DNA of 64,000 bases from JAEUIT01 sp044220875 (lineage in GTDB: Bacteria; Planctomycetota; Phycisphaerae; Phycisphaerales; SM1A02). The position numbers were made by a program, and so were the translations under genes. The notes beneath the pieces were generated by a model. That model saw only the letters and a program-made list of their open reading frames with translations. It was not told the origin of the DNA and made no database searches. Location of the stretch: assembly GCA_044220875.1 (NCBI GenBank), contig JBGAQH010000002.1:1-64000 (forward strand), read 5' to 3'. Positions 34,820-44,046 of this stretch are shown one piece after another; position 1 is the stretch's first letter; every line of letters begins with the position of its first letter.

Positions 34820-35441
34820 GGGGGTGCTTCAGCTCGTCGAAAAGCCACGCCCGCGCGCAGGCCCATTGGCGCTTGACGCTGGTCGGAGAGAGATCCAGTG
34901 CCTCGGCCGTCTGCTCGATCGAGAGACCGGCGAAGAACCGCAACATGACGATGCGGGCCATCCGCTCGTCCTCTTCTTCCATGCGACGAAGCGCCTCGTC
35001 GAGGGCCACGAGATCGATTGGGTATCGTTCCGGCCGGTCCTTCCCGTCCGATTCAATACGGTGCCCCACGAGGCCTTCGCGTTGGATCACGTCCGAAAGC
35101 GAGAGGCGCTGCCGCGTTCCGCCGTGCCGCTCGCGGCCGACGCGCCGGGCCCGCTCGACCAGGATCCGTCGCATCGCCAGCGCGGCGGCCCCGAAAAAGT
35201 GCCCCTTGGTGTTCCAGTTCGACGAGCCGTCGCCCACAAGACGGAGGTACGCCTCGTGGACGAGCGCCGTCGCATCGAGCGTCTGCCCCGGCGGCTCGCG
35301 TCGAAGCCGCTGAGCCGCCAGCTTGCGAAGCTCGCCGTAGACCAAGGGAAGCAACTCGTCCGAGGCACGCAGATCGCCGGCCCCAATCGCCACGAGCAGG
35401 CGGGTCACGTCAGAGGAGGTGCTAGCCCCAGATGGGTCCAT
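34812..35441 (-). CDS. ECF sigma factor (planctomycete kinase-linked type)
   Basis: This 209-residue sigma factor starts at ATG 35441 (MDPSGASTSSDVTRLL). Region 2 includes ELLPLVYGELRKLAAQRLRR and QTLDATALVHEAYLRLVG, the signature of the TIGR02999-like group common in planctomycetes and acidobacteria. Region 4 includes LRFFAGLSIEQTAEALDLSP and SVKRQWACARAWLFDEL. It recruits RNA polymerase to a private regulon. No anti-sigma gene is adjacent; the overlapping Ser/Thr kinase is the likely control element, as known for kinase-linked ECF groups. It is divergent from the RCC1-like gene across 221 bases, which is therefore a candidate target. Confidence 0.92.
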   Translation of the reverse strand: MDPSGASTSSDVTRLLVAIGAGDLRASDELLPLVYGELRKLAAQRLRREPPGQTLDATALVHEAYLRLVGDGSSNWNTKGHFFGAAALAMRRILVERARRVGRERHGGTRQRLSLSDVIQREGLVGHRIESDGKDRPERYPIDLVALDEALRRMEEEDERMARIVMLRFFAGLSIEQTAEALDLSPTSVKRQWACARAWLFDELKHPHE

Positions 35442-35662
35442 GTCGGTTGCAGTTCGAGACGCCGGGCCGCGACCGCAGCCGCCTCCGCACACCCAGCGGG
35501 ACGGTATCGGCCCGATTCGGCCCCTTCAAGAGAAATGTGGCCCTCGCCGGAGCCCCGCGTCGCACTGCCCATGGAGCGTTCCGCGAGGCCCTTACGCGAG
35601 GCCCTGATAAGTGCCTGCGTTGGACGCTTCGTAACCGACCAAACGCAATGAGGTGACCCACC

Positions 35663-38656
35663 GTGACGAGCTCGACACCACAGCCGCCAGCGCGCCTGCA
35701 ACCCGAACAACGATCCTCGCCGGAGCGGCACTGCCGCTCCCGGCTTCGCGGGGTGTTCCGCTCGGTGCAGACGGCACTCGTCGCTGCGGCGGTGCTGGTC
35801 CTCTCGGGAACCTCCGGCGCTGCTCCGCAGGACGCTGGGCCCATCCAGACGTGGGGCTATGCCGGATGGGGCCAACTCTCCATTCCGAGCGCGACGAAGA
35901 TCGCAGCGGGCGGGGCGCACACCGTCGTGACGGTCAGTGCGGACACCACCAAGGCCATGGCGTGGGGCAGCAATCTCAACGGCCAGTGCAACACGCCTGC
36001 GGACTTCGTCCCCATCGATATGGCGGCGGGTGCATCCCACACCGTCCTCCTCCGCAACAACTTCACGCTCGCGTGCTTTGGGAGCAACGCCTTCGGTCAG
36101 TGCAACATTCCGGCGAACATCGGCTCGATCGACAAGGTTGCCGCGGGCGATTACCACACGATCGCGATCAAGCCGAACGGCGGTCCTGTCATCTGCTGGG
36201 GCTGGAACGCCTTTGGCCAGTGCAACGTTCCCGCGAACCTGGGGACAGTGATCGACGCCGATGGCGGCTACAGCCACACCGCCGCGGTCAAGACCAATGG
36301 CACGGTCGCTTGTTGGGGCGGAAACGACTTCGGTCAGTGCAATGTTCCCTCGAACCTCAGCTCGGTCGTCCAAGTGGCGGCGGGCTTCGATCACACGGTC
36401 GCACTCCGAAGCGACGGCAGTGTGGTGTGCTGGGGCAGCAACGCTCATGGCCAGTGCACCGTGCCGGCGAACATCGGGCCCATCAGCCAGATTGACGCAG
36501 GCGACGGCTTCACCATGGCGCTTCGGACCGACGGTACGGTCGTCTGCTGGGGCGACAACACCGATGGTCAGTGCACCGTGCCGGCGAACCTCGTCGCCGT
36601 CAGCCAGATCGCTGCTGGCTCCCACTTCGCAGTCGCGCGCACCTCAGGCGGCACGGTGGCCGGCTGGGGCAAAAGCGACCTCGGCCAGATCGCCACGCCT
36701 GCCGTGCTGCAGGCGAGCCCGATCGTCGAGGTCGACATAGGCGTCGCACACACAATTGCCCGCCGGCAGAACGGCGCCGTCTTCTGCATCGGACTCAACA
36801 GCAGCGGGCAATGCAACGTCCCCGCCGATGTAGGTTCTGGTCAGGGCTCCGGTTCGGGATCAGGTATCAGCCCGGCAATCCAAGTCGCGGCTGGCGCGTC
36901 TCACTCGGCCGCCCGCAAGGCAGACGGCACGGTCGTCTGCTGGGGCTTGAACGGCCATGGCCAGTGCTCGGTGCCCGCGGGTCTCGGGGCGTGCATCGAT
37001 GTCTCGCCCGGCTCGACACACACCGCCGCGGTGAAGAGCGACGGAACGGTCGTGTGCTGGGGATCGAATGTGTTCGGTCAGTGCAACGTGCCAGCCAACC
37101 TTGGCCCGGTCGTGGACGTCGAATCAGGCTCGTCGCACATCATCGCCCTCAAGGCCGACGGAACGGTCGCCTGCTGGGGGCTCAACGGCAGCGGTCAATG
37201 CAATGTCCCGCCAAACCTGACCGACGTGGTGCGGGTTGCCGCCGGTAACAGCCACAGCGTTGCCCTTCGTTCCAACGGCACCGTCGTCTGTTGGGGGTCG
37301 AACGCAAGCGGCCAGTGCACCGTGCCGGCGAACCTGGGAACGGCGATCGATATCGCGGGCGGCGGCGATCACACGCTTGCCCGCAGGTCGAACCTAACGC
37401 TTGTCCAGTGGGGTTCGAATGAGTTTGGCCAGACGAGTCCGCAGGTCAATCTGCAGGTCGCCAACTCCACCGGCCCGATCGCGGCTGGAGGCGTCGTCAG
37501 TGCGGCGCTCCGACTCGAGTCAGCCCCGCTGAACGACGAGTGCGCGAACGCAATGGTCGTCCATCGGGGACGGACGCTCTTCACCACGCCGCGTGCGACG
37601 AACAGTCCTGTCGCGCTTCCCTCCTCATGCAACGAAGGCAGTGGCGTCGACCTCGTGCAGGACGTGTGGTTTACGTACACAGCGGACGCGAACGGCACCG
37701 CGACCGTCTCGACCTGCGGTCAGGCGTTCTACGACACCCGCCTTGCCGCCTACGCGGGCACATGCGGCGCGCTCACGCTCATCGCCTGCGACGACGACAC
37801 CGCCGGCTGCGGCGGCGGGACGTCGACCATGAGCTTCACCGTCCAGAATGGCGAGAGCTATCTCATTCGCGCCGGTGGGAGAACCGGCTCGGGCGCAGGC
37901 TTCCTCTCGATCGCGCTCGAGGAATTCGTTCCGCCTGAGAACTTCGTCCCGATCGACTTCTCGGCATTCTTCAACTGGTCGACCTCGCTCCAAACCGGTG
38001 GGGAGCTCTATCCGACCGGCAATCTTCTCCTCGGCGGCGTGGCGTTCTCGATTCCGCCCTCCACCGGACTCAACGCCTGGCACGCGAAGGAAGTGCCCGG
38101 GCGGAACCCGCGCGTGCTGGAGGTGCCCGTGAACGTGGCCAACGCGATCTCCGTGCATGCCCTGATCAACTCCTGGTGGGGCGTGCCGGGACCGGGGTCG
38201 CTCGCGACAGTCGAGTTCTACGGATGCAACGGCGCGTTCTACAGCAAGCCGCTCATCGGCAACGAGGACATCCGCGATCACTTCAACGGCTTCTACACGA
38301 ACTCGATCAACGGGACGACCACGGTCGAGGTCTTCGGCAACGGTCAGGTGCGCATGGACAAGGTCCGCTTCGATCTCCCGCCCGAGTTCCTGAGCCAGAA
38401 GCTCGAACTCGTTCGAATCGTGGACACCGGTGACATCGGCGTGCAACGCGTCTGGCTCGCGGGCCTGACGGTCGAGACCGGCGTCGCATCCTGCCCTGCC
38501 GACCTCTCGGGCGACGGCATCGTCGGCGGCGAAGACCTTGCGATCCTGCTCGGCGGCTGGGGTCCCGGATGCGCCGGCGATTTCGACGGCGACGGGGTCG
38601 TCGGCGGTGCCGATCTCGCAGTCATGCTCGGCGCGTGGGGTGCGTGCGGTCCGTGA
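35663..38656 (+). CDS. Secreted RCC1-like repeat protein with PPC-like domain and dockerin-like tail
   Basis: This 997-residue protein starts at GTG 35663, with GAGGTGA just upstream. A signal segment spans about 35-53 (VQTALVAAAVLVLSGTSGAA). Fourteen repeats of about 36-40 residues follow (57-610). They are built on WGSNxxGQCNVPANL followed by VAAGxxHTVALKSDGT, the RCC1 pattern that forms seven-bladed propellers, so two propellers are likely. Most repeats carry cysteines at fixed places. Residues about 630-760 resemble a pre-peptidase C-terminal-type beta domain (DVWFTYTADANGTATVST). After an unrecognised region, the protein ends in two dockerin-like repeats (DLSGDGIVGGEDLAILLG, DFDGDGVVGGADLAVMLG). 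It is probably a cell-surface or matrix protein. Confidence 0.9.
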   Translation: MTSSTPQPPARLQPEQRSSPERHCRSRLRGVFRSVQTALVAAAVLVLSGTSGAAPQDAGPIQTWGYAGWGQLSIPSATKIAAGGAHTVVTVSADTTKAMAWGSNLNGQCNTPADFVPIDMAAGASHTVLLRNNFTLACFGSNAFGQCNIPANIGSIDKVAAGDYHTIAIKPNGGPVICWGWNAFGQCNVPANLGTVIDADGGYSHTAAVKTNGTVACWGGNDFGQCNVPSNLSSVVQVAAGFDHTVALRSDGSVVCWGSNAHGQCTVPANIGPISQIDAGDGFTMALRTDGTVVCWGDNTDGQCTVPANLVAVSQIAAGSHFAVARTSGGTVAGWGKSDLGQIATPAVLQASPIVEVDIGVAHTIARRQNGAVFCIGLNSSGQCNVPADVGSGQGSGSGSGISPAIQVAAGASHSAARKADGTVVCWGLNGHGQCSVPAGLGACIDVSPGSTHTAAVKSDGTVVCWGSNVFGQCNVPANLGPVVDVESGSSHIIALKADGTVACWGLNGSGQCNVPPNLTDVVRVAAGNSHSVALRSNGTVVCWGSNASGQCTVPANLGTAIDIAGGGDHTLARRSNLTLVQWGSNEFGQTSPQVNLQVANSTGPIAAGGVVSAALRLESAPLNDECANAMVVHRGRTLFTTPRATNSPVALPSSCNEGSGVDLVQDVWFTYTADANGTATVSTCGQAFYDTRLAAYAGTCGALTLIACDDDTAGCGGGTSTMSFTVQNGESYLIRAGGRTGSGAGFLSIALEEFVPPENFVPIDFSAFFNWSTSLQTGGELYPTGNLLLGGVAFSIPPSTGLNAWHAKEVPGRNPRVLEVPVNVANAISVHALINSWWGVPGPGSLATVEFYGCNGAFYSKPLIGNEDIRDHFNGFYTNSINGTTTVEVFGNGQVRMDKVRFDLPPEFLSQKLELVRIVDTGDIGVQRVWLAGLTVETGVASCPADLSGDGIVGGEDLAILLGGWGPGCAGDFDGDGVVGGADLAVMLGAWGACGP

Positions 38657-38692
38657 TCGAGGCGCGGTGACGGGGCGCCCAATTGGGGGGCC

Positions 38693-38729
38693 AGCTTGAG
38701 GGGCCATCTGGACCGGCCCCTTTCAAGCT
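38693..38729. terminator. Bulged GC hairpin between convergent genes
   Basis: AGCTTGAGGGGCC at 38693-38705 pairs with GGCCCCTTTCAAGCT at 38715-38729 with a two-base bulge. The stem is about 13 bp with a nine-base loop. It lies 37 bases after the RCC1-like gene and before the convergent beta-helix gene, so it may serve either. No long T tract follows. Confidence 0.5.
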
Positions 38730-38864
38730 CCCCATCGGAGGCGAACGCGATCTCCCACGGTCAAGCCAATGCGAGCAGTCCGTGGCGCCCTTCGAGCGCA
38801 CACTCCTTCGGCGCGACAGGGAATCGCGTGCCCTGCCACGCGTGGATTGCAACGTCGATCCGTA

Positions 38865-41333
38865 TCAGTTCCACGCGCCGAGAATCACCGCCAGATCGGC
38901 TGCGTCGACGACACAATCGCCGCTGAGATCGAATTCGCTCCCCAGCGTGCCCCACGCCCCGAGGAGCGCTGCGAGATCCGCTCCGTTCACGAAGCCGTTG
39001 CCGTCGAAATCCGGGTTGGCGATCGCCGCCACTTGGAGTTCCGCGGGCCCGATGTCCGCCCCGATCGTCACGTTCGCGACCGGGAGGTCGACGAGAAGCG
39101 TCCGGTCATAGAAGTCGTTGAGCGAGAAATTGCCGAAGCCGTCTTCGTTGAGATCCGTTGCGGCTGGCTCGCCGATCGAGACGAAGTTCGAGCCCGCATC
39201 GGCCAGGCCTCCGCACGGAACGGGAAGGTAGTCCTCGTCGCCGGTCCCGTGAACGCCGTCGTCGCCGCGAACGTCGGCGACGCCGCAATCCGGACCGGTG
39301 GCGAAGCAGCCGAGCAGGGTCGCCCCCGCGATGGGCGCAACGAACGACTCGATCGCACAGCGATCCAGCTTGAAGAGGCTGCCGTCCCCGGAGACCTGAG
39401 CGTCCAGCGTGTGCGCGCTCGCGATCGTGTTGTCGGCGACGATCGTGTTGCGGATGATCACCGCATTCGTCCCCGGCGAGCCCTGGACGCGCAGCCCGCT
39501 CTGCGAGCCGCTCTGCGTCGCGTTGCCGGCGATGATCGTTCGGTCGATCGTGGCGACACTCATCCCATCCAGAACGACGCCGGCGCTGCCGCCGCTCGTG
39601 GCGCTGTTGCCGACGACGGCGGAGTACCCCAGCCGGAAGGTGGTGTCGGCTCCCGGCTGCACCCGGATCGCGCTGCCGGGTCCGGTGCCGGTGTTCGCGG
39701 TGATGACGCAATGGGTGATCTGCGAAAACGCCCCCGGCTGGACCAGCAGCCCGCCGCCGCCGATGGTCGGCTGGGCGTTGCCGTCACGGATGATGCAACC
39801 ATCGACCGCCGAGAACCCCGGCCCCGCGGTCACGACGTGTCGCGAGTTCCCGCTCGGCCCCGGCGCGCCGAGCTCGCCGGAGAGAACGGTCGGGTGGGCC
39901 CGCCAATCGCGCGGCGAACGCATGCTCTCGCCGCCGACGAAACCTCCGAGGATGACCACGCCGTCGGTGAGGAGAAACGTCGCGTTGACGTCGGTCCCGG
40001 TGGTCGGCTTGTACGTGCCCTGAGCGACCCAAATCTCCCCCGCTCCACCGGTGCGCGGATTGGCCAGTTCGGCGAGGGCGCTCTGCAGGTTGACGTAGGC
40101 ATCCGTCCACGAGGTGCCGTCGTTCGCGCCGGTCGCCGCGTGGTTCACGAGAATCGTGCGCGGCCGGTACTTCTCATGACCACCCATGTCGGTGGTCGGA
40201 TTGCTGAGGGCGCCGCCCTGCGGGTGGAACTGGTCGTCGACGGACCGGTCACCACCGATGTAGGTGAGGGCGAGGGGCTCGCTGACGTTGCCGTCGCCGT
40301 CGGTGTCGGCGATGTCGGCGACCGTGCATTCGCCCTGATCGATGCAGGGCGAGTCGCCACGGAGGATGTGGCGGTACTCGCGCAGGCTCATCGTTTCGTC
40401 GTAGGTGAACTTCGGGTCGCTCGAGATCGTCGTCGGGCTCGATGGGGCTACGTTGTCCCATCCCTCGATGCAGCACCGCACGACCGTGAGCGGGGCCGAG
40501 GTGGTGCGGAACTGGGAAAGCTCCGACGTGGCGCCGCCCGCGTTCCGATAGAGAATCGAACTCGAGAAGGTCGACGCGACGCTGATGGTGGCGAGGTCGA
40601 CCGCCGCAACGCCGTCGTTGTCGGCGACCGTCGAGTTCATGAGCTGGATCGGCGCGAACTGGGCGAAGATCGCCGCCCCCTGGTCGGCCGCATTGTCGGT
40701 GAAGATGCAGCCGTGGATCGCCATCGGACTCGAGGCCGAGAACCCCGACACCCGTCCGATCGCAGCTCCCTTCACAGCGGTGTTCTTGACGAGCAGACAG
40801 CGCACGACTGCGGGCGAACCGCTCGTGACCAACATGCCTCCGCCGATGCCGTCGTTGCCGGTGCCGTTCGCGTTGCCGTCACGGATGACGAACCCGTCGA
40901 GGATCGCGGAGGCGGTCACCGCGTTGGCGCGGACCACGTGGAAGCTGTTGTCGGCGTTGCTGACGGGGTCGCCGATGTTGCCGCTGAGGGTGCTCGTGTA
41001 GAGACTGATGACGCGCTCGTCGGGGTCCGCCCCGGTGCCCGCATAGCCGCCGCGCATTCGGACCCCCTGCTTCAGCACGAAGCTGATGGCGCGGTCCGTC
41101 CCCGTCGTCGGAACGTAGGTGCCGATCGCCACCCGGACCTCGTCTCCGGACACGGCCGCATCGATCCCGGCCTGCAGGCTCGCAAAGGCGGTCGCCCAGC
41201 TCAGCCCGTCCTGCTGGTTCGCCGGAAGGGCTTGGCCCGCGCGAACGTAGCGAATCCCGGCGTGGGCTGAGCACGCCAACGCTACCGAGGCAATCGATGC
41301 GGACAGGCGAACGAGTCGATGGTCGTGGAGCAT
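38865..41333 (-). CDS. Secreted double beta-helix protein with dockerin-like tail
   Basis: This 822-residue exported protein starts at ATG 41333, which follows GGGAGG closely, and its N-terminus is a signal peptide (LVRLSASIASVALACSAHAG). Two homologous halves each begin with a W-x-x-A/T-sequence typical of beta-helix adhesin-like proteins: GLSWATAFASLQAGIDAA near residue 45 and GTSWTDAYVNLQSALAEL near 410. Each is followed by GTYxPTTGTD and parallel beta-helix coils rich in N-x-x-I/V (IIRNTIVADNTIASAH). This points to internal duplication. The C-terminus has two dockerin-like repeats (PDFDGNGFVNGADLAALLG, DLSGDCVVDAADLAVILG). Function unknown; polymorphic outer-membrane-like adhesin is possible. 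Confidence 0.87.
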   Translation of the reverse strand: MLHDHRLVRLSASIASVALACSAHAGIRYVRAGQALPANQQDGLSWATAFASLQAGIDAAVSGDEVRVAIGTYVPTTGTDRAISFVLKQGVRMRGGYAGTGADPDERVISLYTSTLSGNIGDPVSNADNSFHVVRANAVTASAILDGFVIRDGNANGTGNDGIGGGMLVTSGSPAVVRCLLVKNTAVKGAAIGRVSGFSASSPMAIHGCIFTDNAADQGAAIFAQFAPIQLMNSTVADNDGVAAVDLATISVASTFSSSILYRNAGGATSELSQFRTTSAPLTVVRCCIEGWDNVAPSSPTTISSDPKFTYDETMSLREYRHILRGDSPCIDQGECTVADIADTDGDGNVSEPLALTYIGGDRSVDDQFHPQGGALSNPTTDMGGHEKYRPRTILVNHAATGANDGTSWTDAYVNLQSALAELANPRTGGAGEIWVAQGTYKPTTGTDVNATFLLTDGVVILGGFVGGESMRSPRDWRAHPTVLSGELGAPGPSGNSRHVVTAGPGFSAVDGCIIRDGNAQPTIGGGGLLVQPGAFSQITHCVITANTGTGPGSAIRVQPGADTTFRLGYSAVVGNSATSGGSAGVVLDGMSVATIDRTIIAGNATQSGSQSGLRVQGSPGTNAVIIRNTIVADNTIASAHTLDAQVSGDGSLFKLDRCAIESFVAPIAGATLLGCFATGPDCGVADVRGDDGVHGTGDEDYLPVPCGGLADAGSNFVSIGEPAATDLNEDGFGNFSLNDFYDRTLLVDLPVANVTIGADIGPAELQVAAIANPDFDGNGFVNGADLAALLGAWGTLGSEFDLSGDCVVDAADLAVILGAWN

Positions 41334-41806
41334 GGCCTCCCGCTCGCGCCATCGGCCGTTCCGCGGGATCACCCGTGTGCAATCTTGGGGCCAAGGAAGC
41401 GTGTCCCGCCGGAACCGAATCGCTCAGACGAAGCCCAGTCGCTGCGGAGACGACCCGGCCGAAGCTGTCGGTCTCGTTTGAGTTCCTGTCTCGCCCTCCA
41501 ACTCATCCGCAGCAACTTTCCGCCTCGCAGGGAACTCGCCTACCCGCTCACTGCCAGCGAGGGCCGTCCATCAATTCCTCGAATTCGTTGGTCCGGTCGG
41601 TCCTCGCACTTCGCATGCATTCGGCGGGGTCGATTCGAGAGTCACCATTCGGCCCTTGGTGAAGTTGGGGAACTCAGGCTGATCGGAACTTCGGCGTGGC
41701 GCTGCAGCCTCGCCTTCCGACGCCCGCTGGTTCAGGCCTGAGCTCCGCTCGACACCACCACCCGCTTCCTCGGGCCCACCTCGTGACTTCGTTGAAGGAA
41801 TCGTCC
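41334..41806. other. Divergent promoter region between two secreted-protein genes
   Basis: No coding region is supported. The stretch should hold promoters for the minus-strand beta-helix gene and the plus-strand lectin gene, but no convincing -35/-10 pair stands out. GAAGGA just before 41807 is the likely ribosome-binding site of the lectin gene. Confidence 0.4.
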
Positions 41807-43870
41807 ATGCGAATTGCCCGTTTCATCGCCGCCAGCACCATCGGTCTCTCCCTCGGGACTGGACTCTCCAGCGCCTGCATCGGCGCCACCATCACCGCCA
41901 CGGCCGACAACCGGTCGGGCAGCATCTCTGCCTTCGACGGAATCGGCGATCCGGTGCAAGGCGGGTTCAGCGTCACCCCCGGCGGGAACGACTTTGACCC
42001 GATCACGTTCAACCAGTGCGTCAACGACGGGGGTCGCTCGGCGTGCATGAACGTGACGTCCTCCTACCTCAACATCGGGCCGGGGCTGGTCACCGAAGGC
42101 ATGCAGGCGAACGGTCAGATGCAGATCGTCAAGCCTTCGGGCGCGGGCCATGCGATCTCCGACGGCTTCGTTTCCTTCGCGATTCAGGTGAGCGGCGTGG
42201 CGTCCGGATCGAACGTGCCGTTCGACTTCATCGGCTCGCTCACCGAAACCGGCGGCGCGGTCGCGAACGGAATCATCTCCCTCACCGGCCCCGGCGTCTC
42301 GCTTTCGTTCTCGACAACCGGGACCTGGGATCAGACCGTCAACCTCGTCAACGGCACCTACACGCTCACCGTCGATGCGAATCTCATCGCCACCTCGTCC
42401 GCGGCGGCGAACGCCTCGATCGCCTTCGACGTGACGCTGGCCGAAATCCCCCCTGCGTGCGGACCTCAGGGAGGAAGCTGCTTCTCGACGCACGCCGGCG
42501 GCTGCGATGACGTCGAATGCTGCAGCTCCGTCTGTGCAGCGGATCCCTTCTGCTGCAGCAATTTCTGGGACAGCCAGTGCGTCATCGAGGCCGCCAACGT
42601 TTGCTCGCAGCGGTTCCTTACCGACCGGGTGATCAATCCCCTCAACGGCCGCCGCTACCGTCTGATGTCGCCGAGACCATGGTCGGACAGCGTGACGTTC
42701 CTGAGCACCGACGGTCTGGCTCCCGCACGGATCGCAAGCGCCGCGGACAATGACTGGCTGACTCGGAACATGGCGAAGAACCTGCCGGGGCTGAACGCGC
42801 CGACGAGCCGCATCGGCCTGAACGACATCGCTTCCGAAGGAACCTACACCTGGCCCGGTGTCGCACCCACGTACTACAACTGGGCGCCGGGCGAGCCGAA
42901 CAACTTCAACAACGAGGACAACACCGAGATCGTCGGAGCGACGGGACTGTGGAACGACATATCGACGTCGACGCTCGTGCAGACGATCGGCGATGCGTAC
43001 TTCGCCAACTGCGGTCAGGGCGGCAGTTGCTTCCAGATCCACGGCCCCGCGTGCAGCGACGAGTCGTGTTGCAACGAGGTCTGCTTCGCGGACCCATTCT
43101 GTTGCCAGAACTCCTGGGACGGCCAATGCGTCAGCGAGGCCCAAATGTGGTGCAGCGCGACCACGCTGGGCGCACCGATTCCGAATCCGGCGACGCACCA
43201 CACCTATGTCATGCTTTCCGGCGGCTCGTGGACGCAAGCCGAGAAGATCGCCCACTCGCTCGGCGGGCACTTGGCCGCAATCAACTCTGCGGCGGAGAAC
43301 GAGTGGATTCGCCTCAACACGATCGCGATTCCCGGCAACCCGCAGCAGCTTTACATCGGACTGCACGATCAGGCGGTCGAGAGCAAGTTCCAGTGGGTCA
43401 GCAACGAGCCGGTGAGCTACACGAACTGGGGCGCCGGTGAGCCGAACAACTCCAACGACGAGGACTTCACGCTCATGAACGCCGACGGCAAGTGGAACGA
43501 CCTGGACGGCACGTTCGTCGTCGCCGCGATCGTCGAGATTCCCTGTGCGGGCGATTTCGACGGCGACGGTACGGTGGGCGGTGCGGATCTCGCCGTGCTT
43601 CTCGGCAGTTGGGGAAGCGCGAGCTCGATCGCGGACCTGAACGGCGACTCGAAGGTCGATGCCGCCGACCTCGGGGTCCTGCTCGGCGGCTGGGGGCCGT
43701 GCGCCTCGAGCAGCGCCTGCGTCGCACACAGCGGCGTTGGATCGGACCAGCCGGGCTGCACGAAGTGCGTCTGCGATCTTGATCCATTCTGCTGCAACTC
43801 CCAATGGGACAACCTCTGCGTCCTGGAGGCAGCCAACCAGTGCAATAACGCCTGCCAGTGCGGTGGGTGA
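41807..43870 (+). CDS. Secreted protein with two C-type lectin domains, three Cys-rich modules and a dockerin-like pair
   Basis: This 687-residue protein has a signal peptide at 1-26. Residues 27-215 are an unrecognised beta domain. Then a cysteine module (about 218-266: CCSSVCAADPFCCSNFWDSQ), C-type lectin domain 1 (about 278-395, YYNWAPGEPNNFNNED, LWND), a second cysteine module (402-449), and C-type lectin domain 2 (462-577, YTNWGAGEPNNSNDED, KWND). The EPN tripeptide in both predicts calcium-dependent mannose-type sugar binding. The dockerin-like pair (581-631) is unusually internal, because a third cysteine module (638-679) follows. The start ATG 41807 has GAAGGA upstream. The protein is probably a surface glycan-binding protein. 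Confidence 0.9.
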   Translation: MRIARFIAASTIGLSLGTGLSSACIGATITATADNRSGSISAFDGIGDPVQGGFSVTPGGNDFDPITFNQCVNDGGRSACMNVTSSYLNIGPGLVTEGMQANGQMQIVKPSGAGHAISDGFVSFAIQVSGVASGSNVPFDFIGSLTETGGAVANGIISLTGPGVSLSFSTTGTWDQTVNLVNGTYTLTVDANLIATSSAAANASIAFDVTLAEIPPACGPQGGSCFSTHAGGCDDVECCSSVCAADPFCCSNFWDSQCVIEAANVCSQRFLTDRVINPLNGRRYRLMSPRPWSDSVTFLSTDGLAPARIASAADNDWLTRNMAKNLPGLNAPTSRIGLNDIASEGTYTWPGVAPTYYNWAPGEPNNFNNEDNTEIVGATGLWNDISTSTLVQTIGDAYFANCGQGGSCFQIHGPACSDESCCNEVCFADPFCCQNSWDGQCVSEAQMWCSATTLGAPIPNPATHHTYVMLSGGSWTQAEKIAHSLGGHLAAINSAAENEWIRLNTIAIPGNPQQLYIGLHDQAVESKFQWVSNEPVSYTNWGAGEPNNSNDEDFTLMNADGKWNDLDGTFVVAAIVEIPCAGDFDGDGTVGGADLAVLLGSWGSASSIADLNGDSKVDAADLGVLLGGWGPCASSSACVAHSGVGSDQPGCTKCVCDLDPFCCNSQWDNLCVLEAANQCNNACQCGG

Positions 43871-43910
43871 GCGAGGGGAGAGACATCCTCACGGACGGCG
43901 GAATCAGCAC

Positions 43911-43940
43911 GACGGGGCGGCGCTCCAGCGCCGCCCCGTC
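43911..43940 (+). terminator. Strong GC hairpin terminator
   Basis: A perfect 14-bp stem (GACGGGGCGGCGCT at 43911-43924 with its complement at 43927-43940) with a two-base loop CC is followed by TGTCCGTTTC. It sits 40 bases after the stop of the lectin gene and before the next gene at 44047. Confidence 0.75.
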
Positions 43941-44046
43941 TGTCCGTTTCATCGCCCAGCGAGGCATTCCCGCTCCCGCACCGGGTACGGAAAGTGCTCA
44001 AAAAGCAGCGCCGGCGCCGAGAGCCCGACCAGTAGACTCTGGACGT

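Noticed and set aside
38769..41270. An 833-codon plus-strand frame
   Set aside because: Exact antisense of the double beta-helix protein, which has a signal peptide, strong ribosome-binding site and dockerin-like tail.
41732..43804. A 690-codon minus-strand frame
   Set aside because: Antisense of the C-type lectin protein; no recognisable features.
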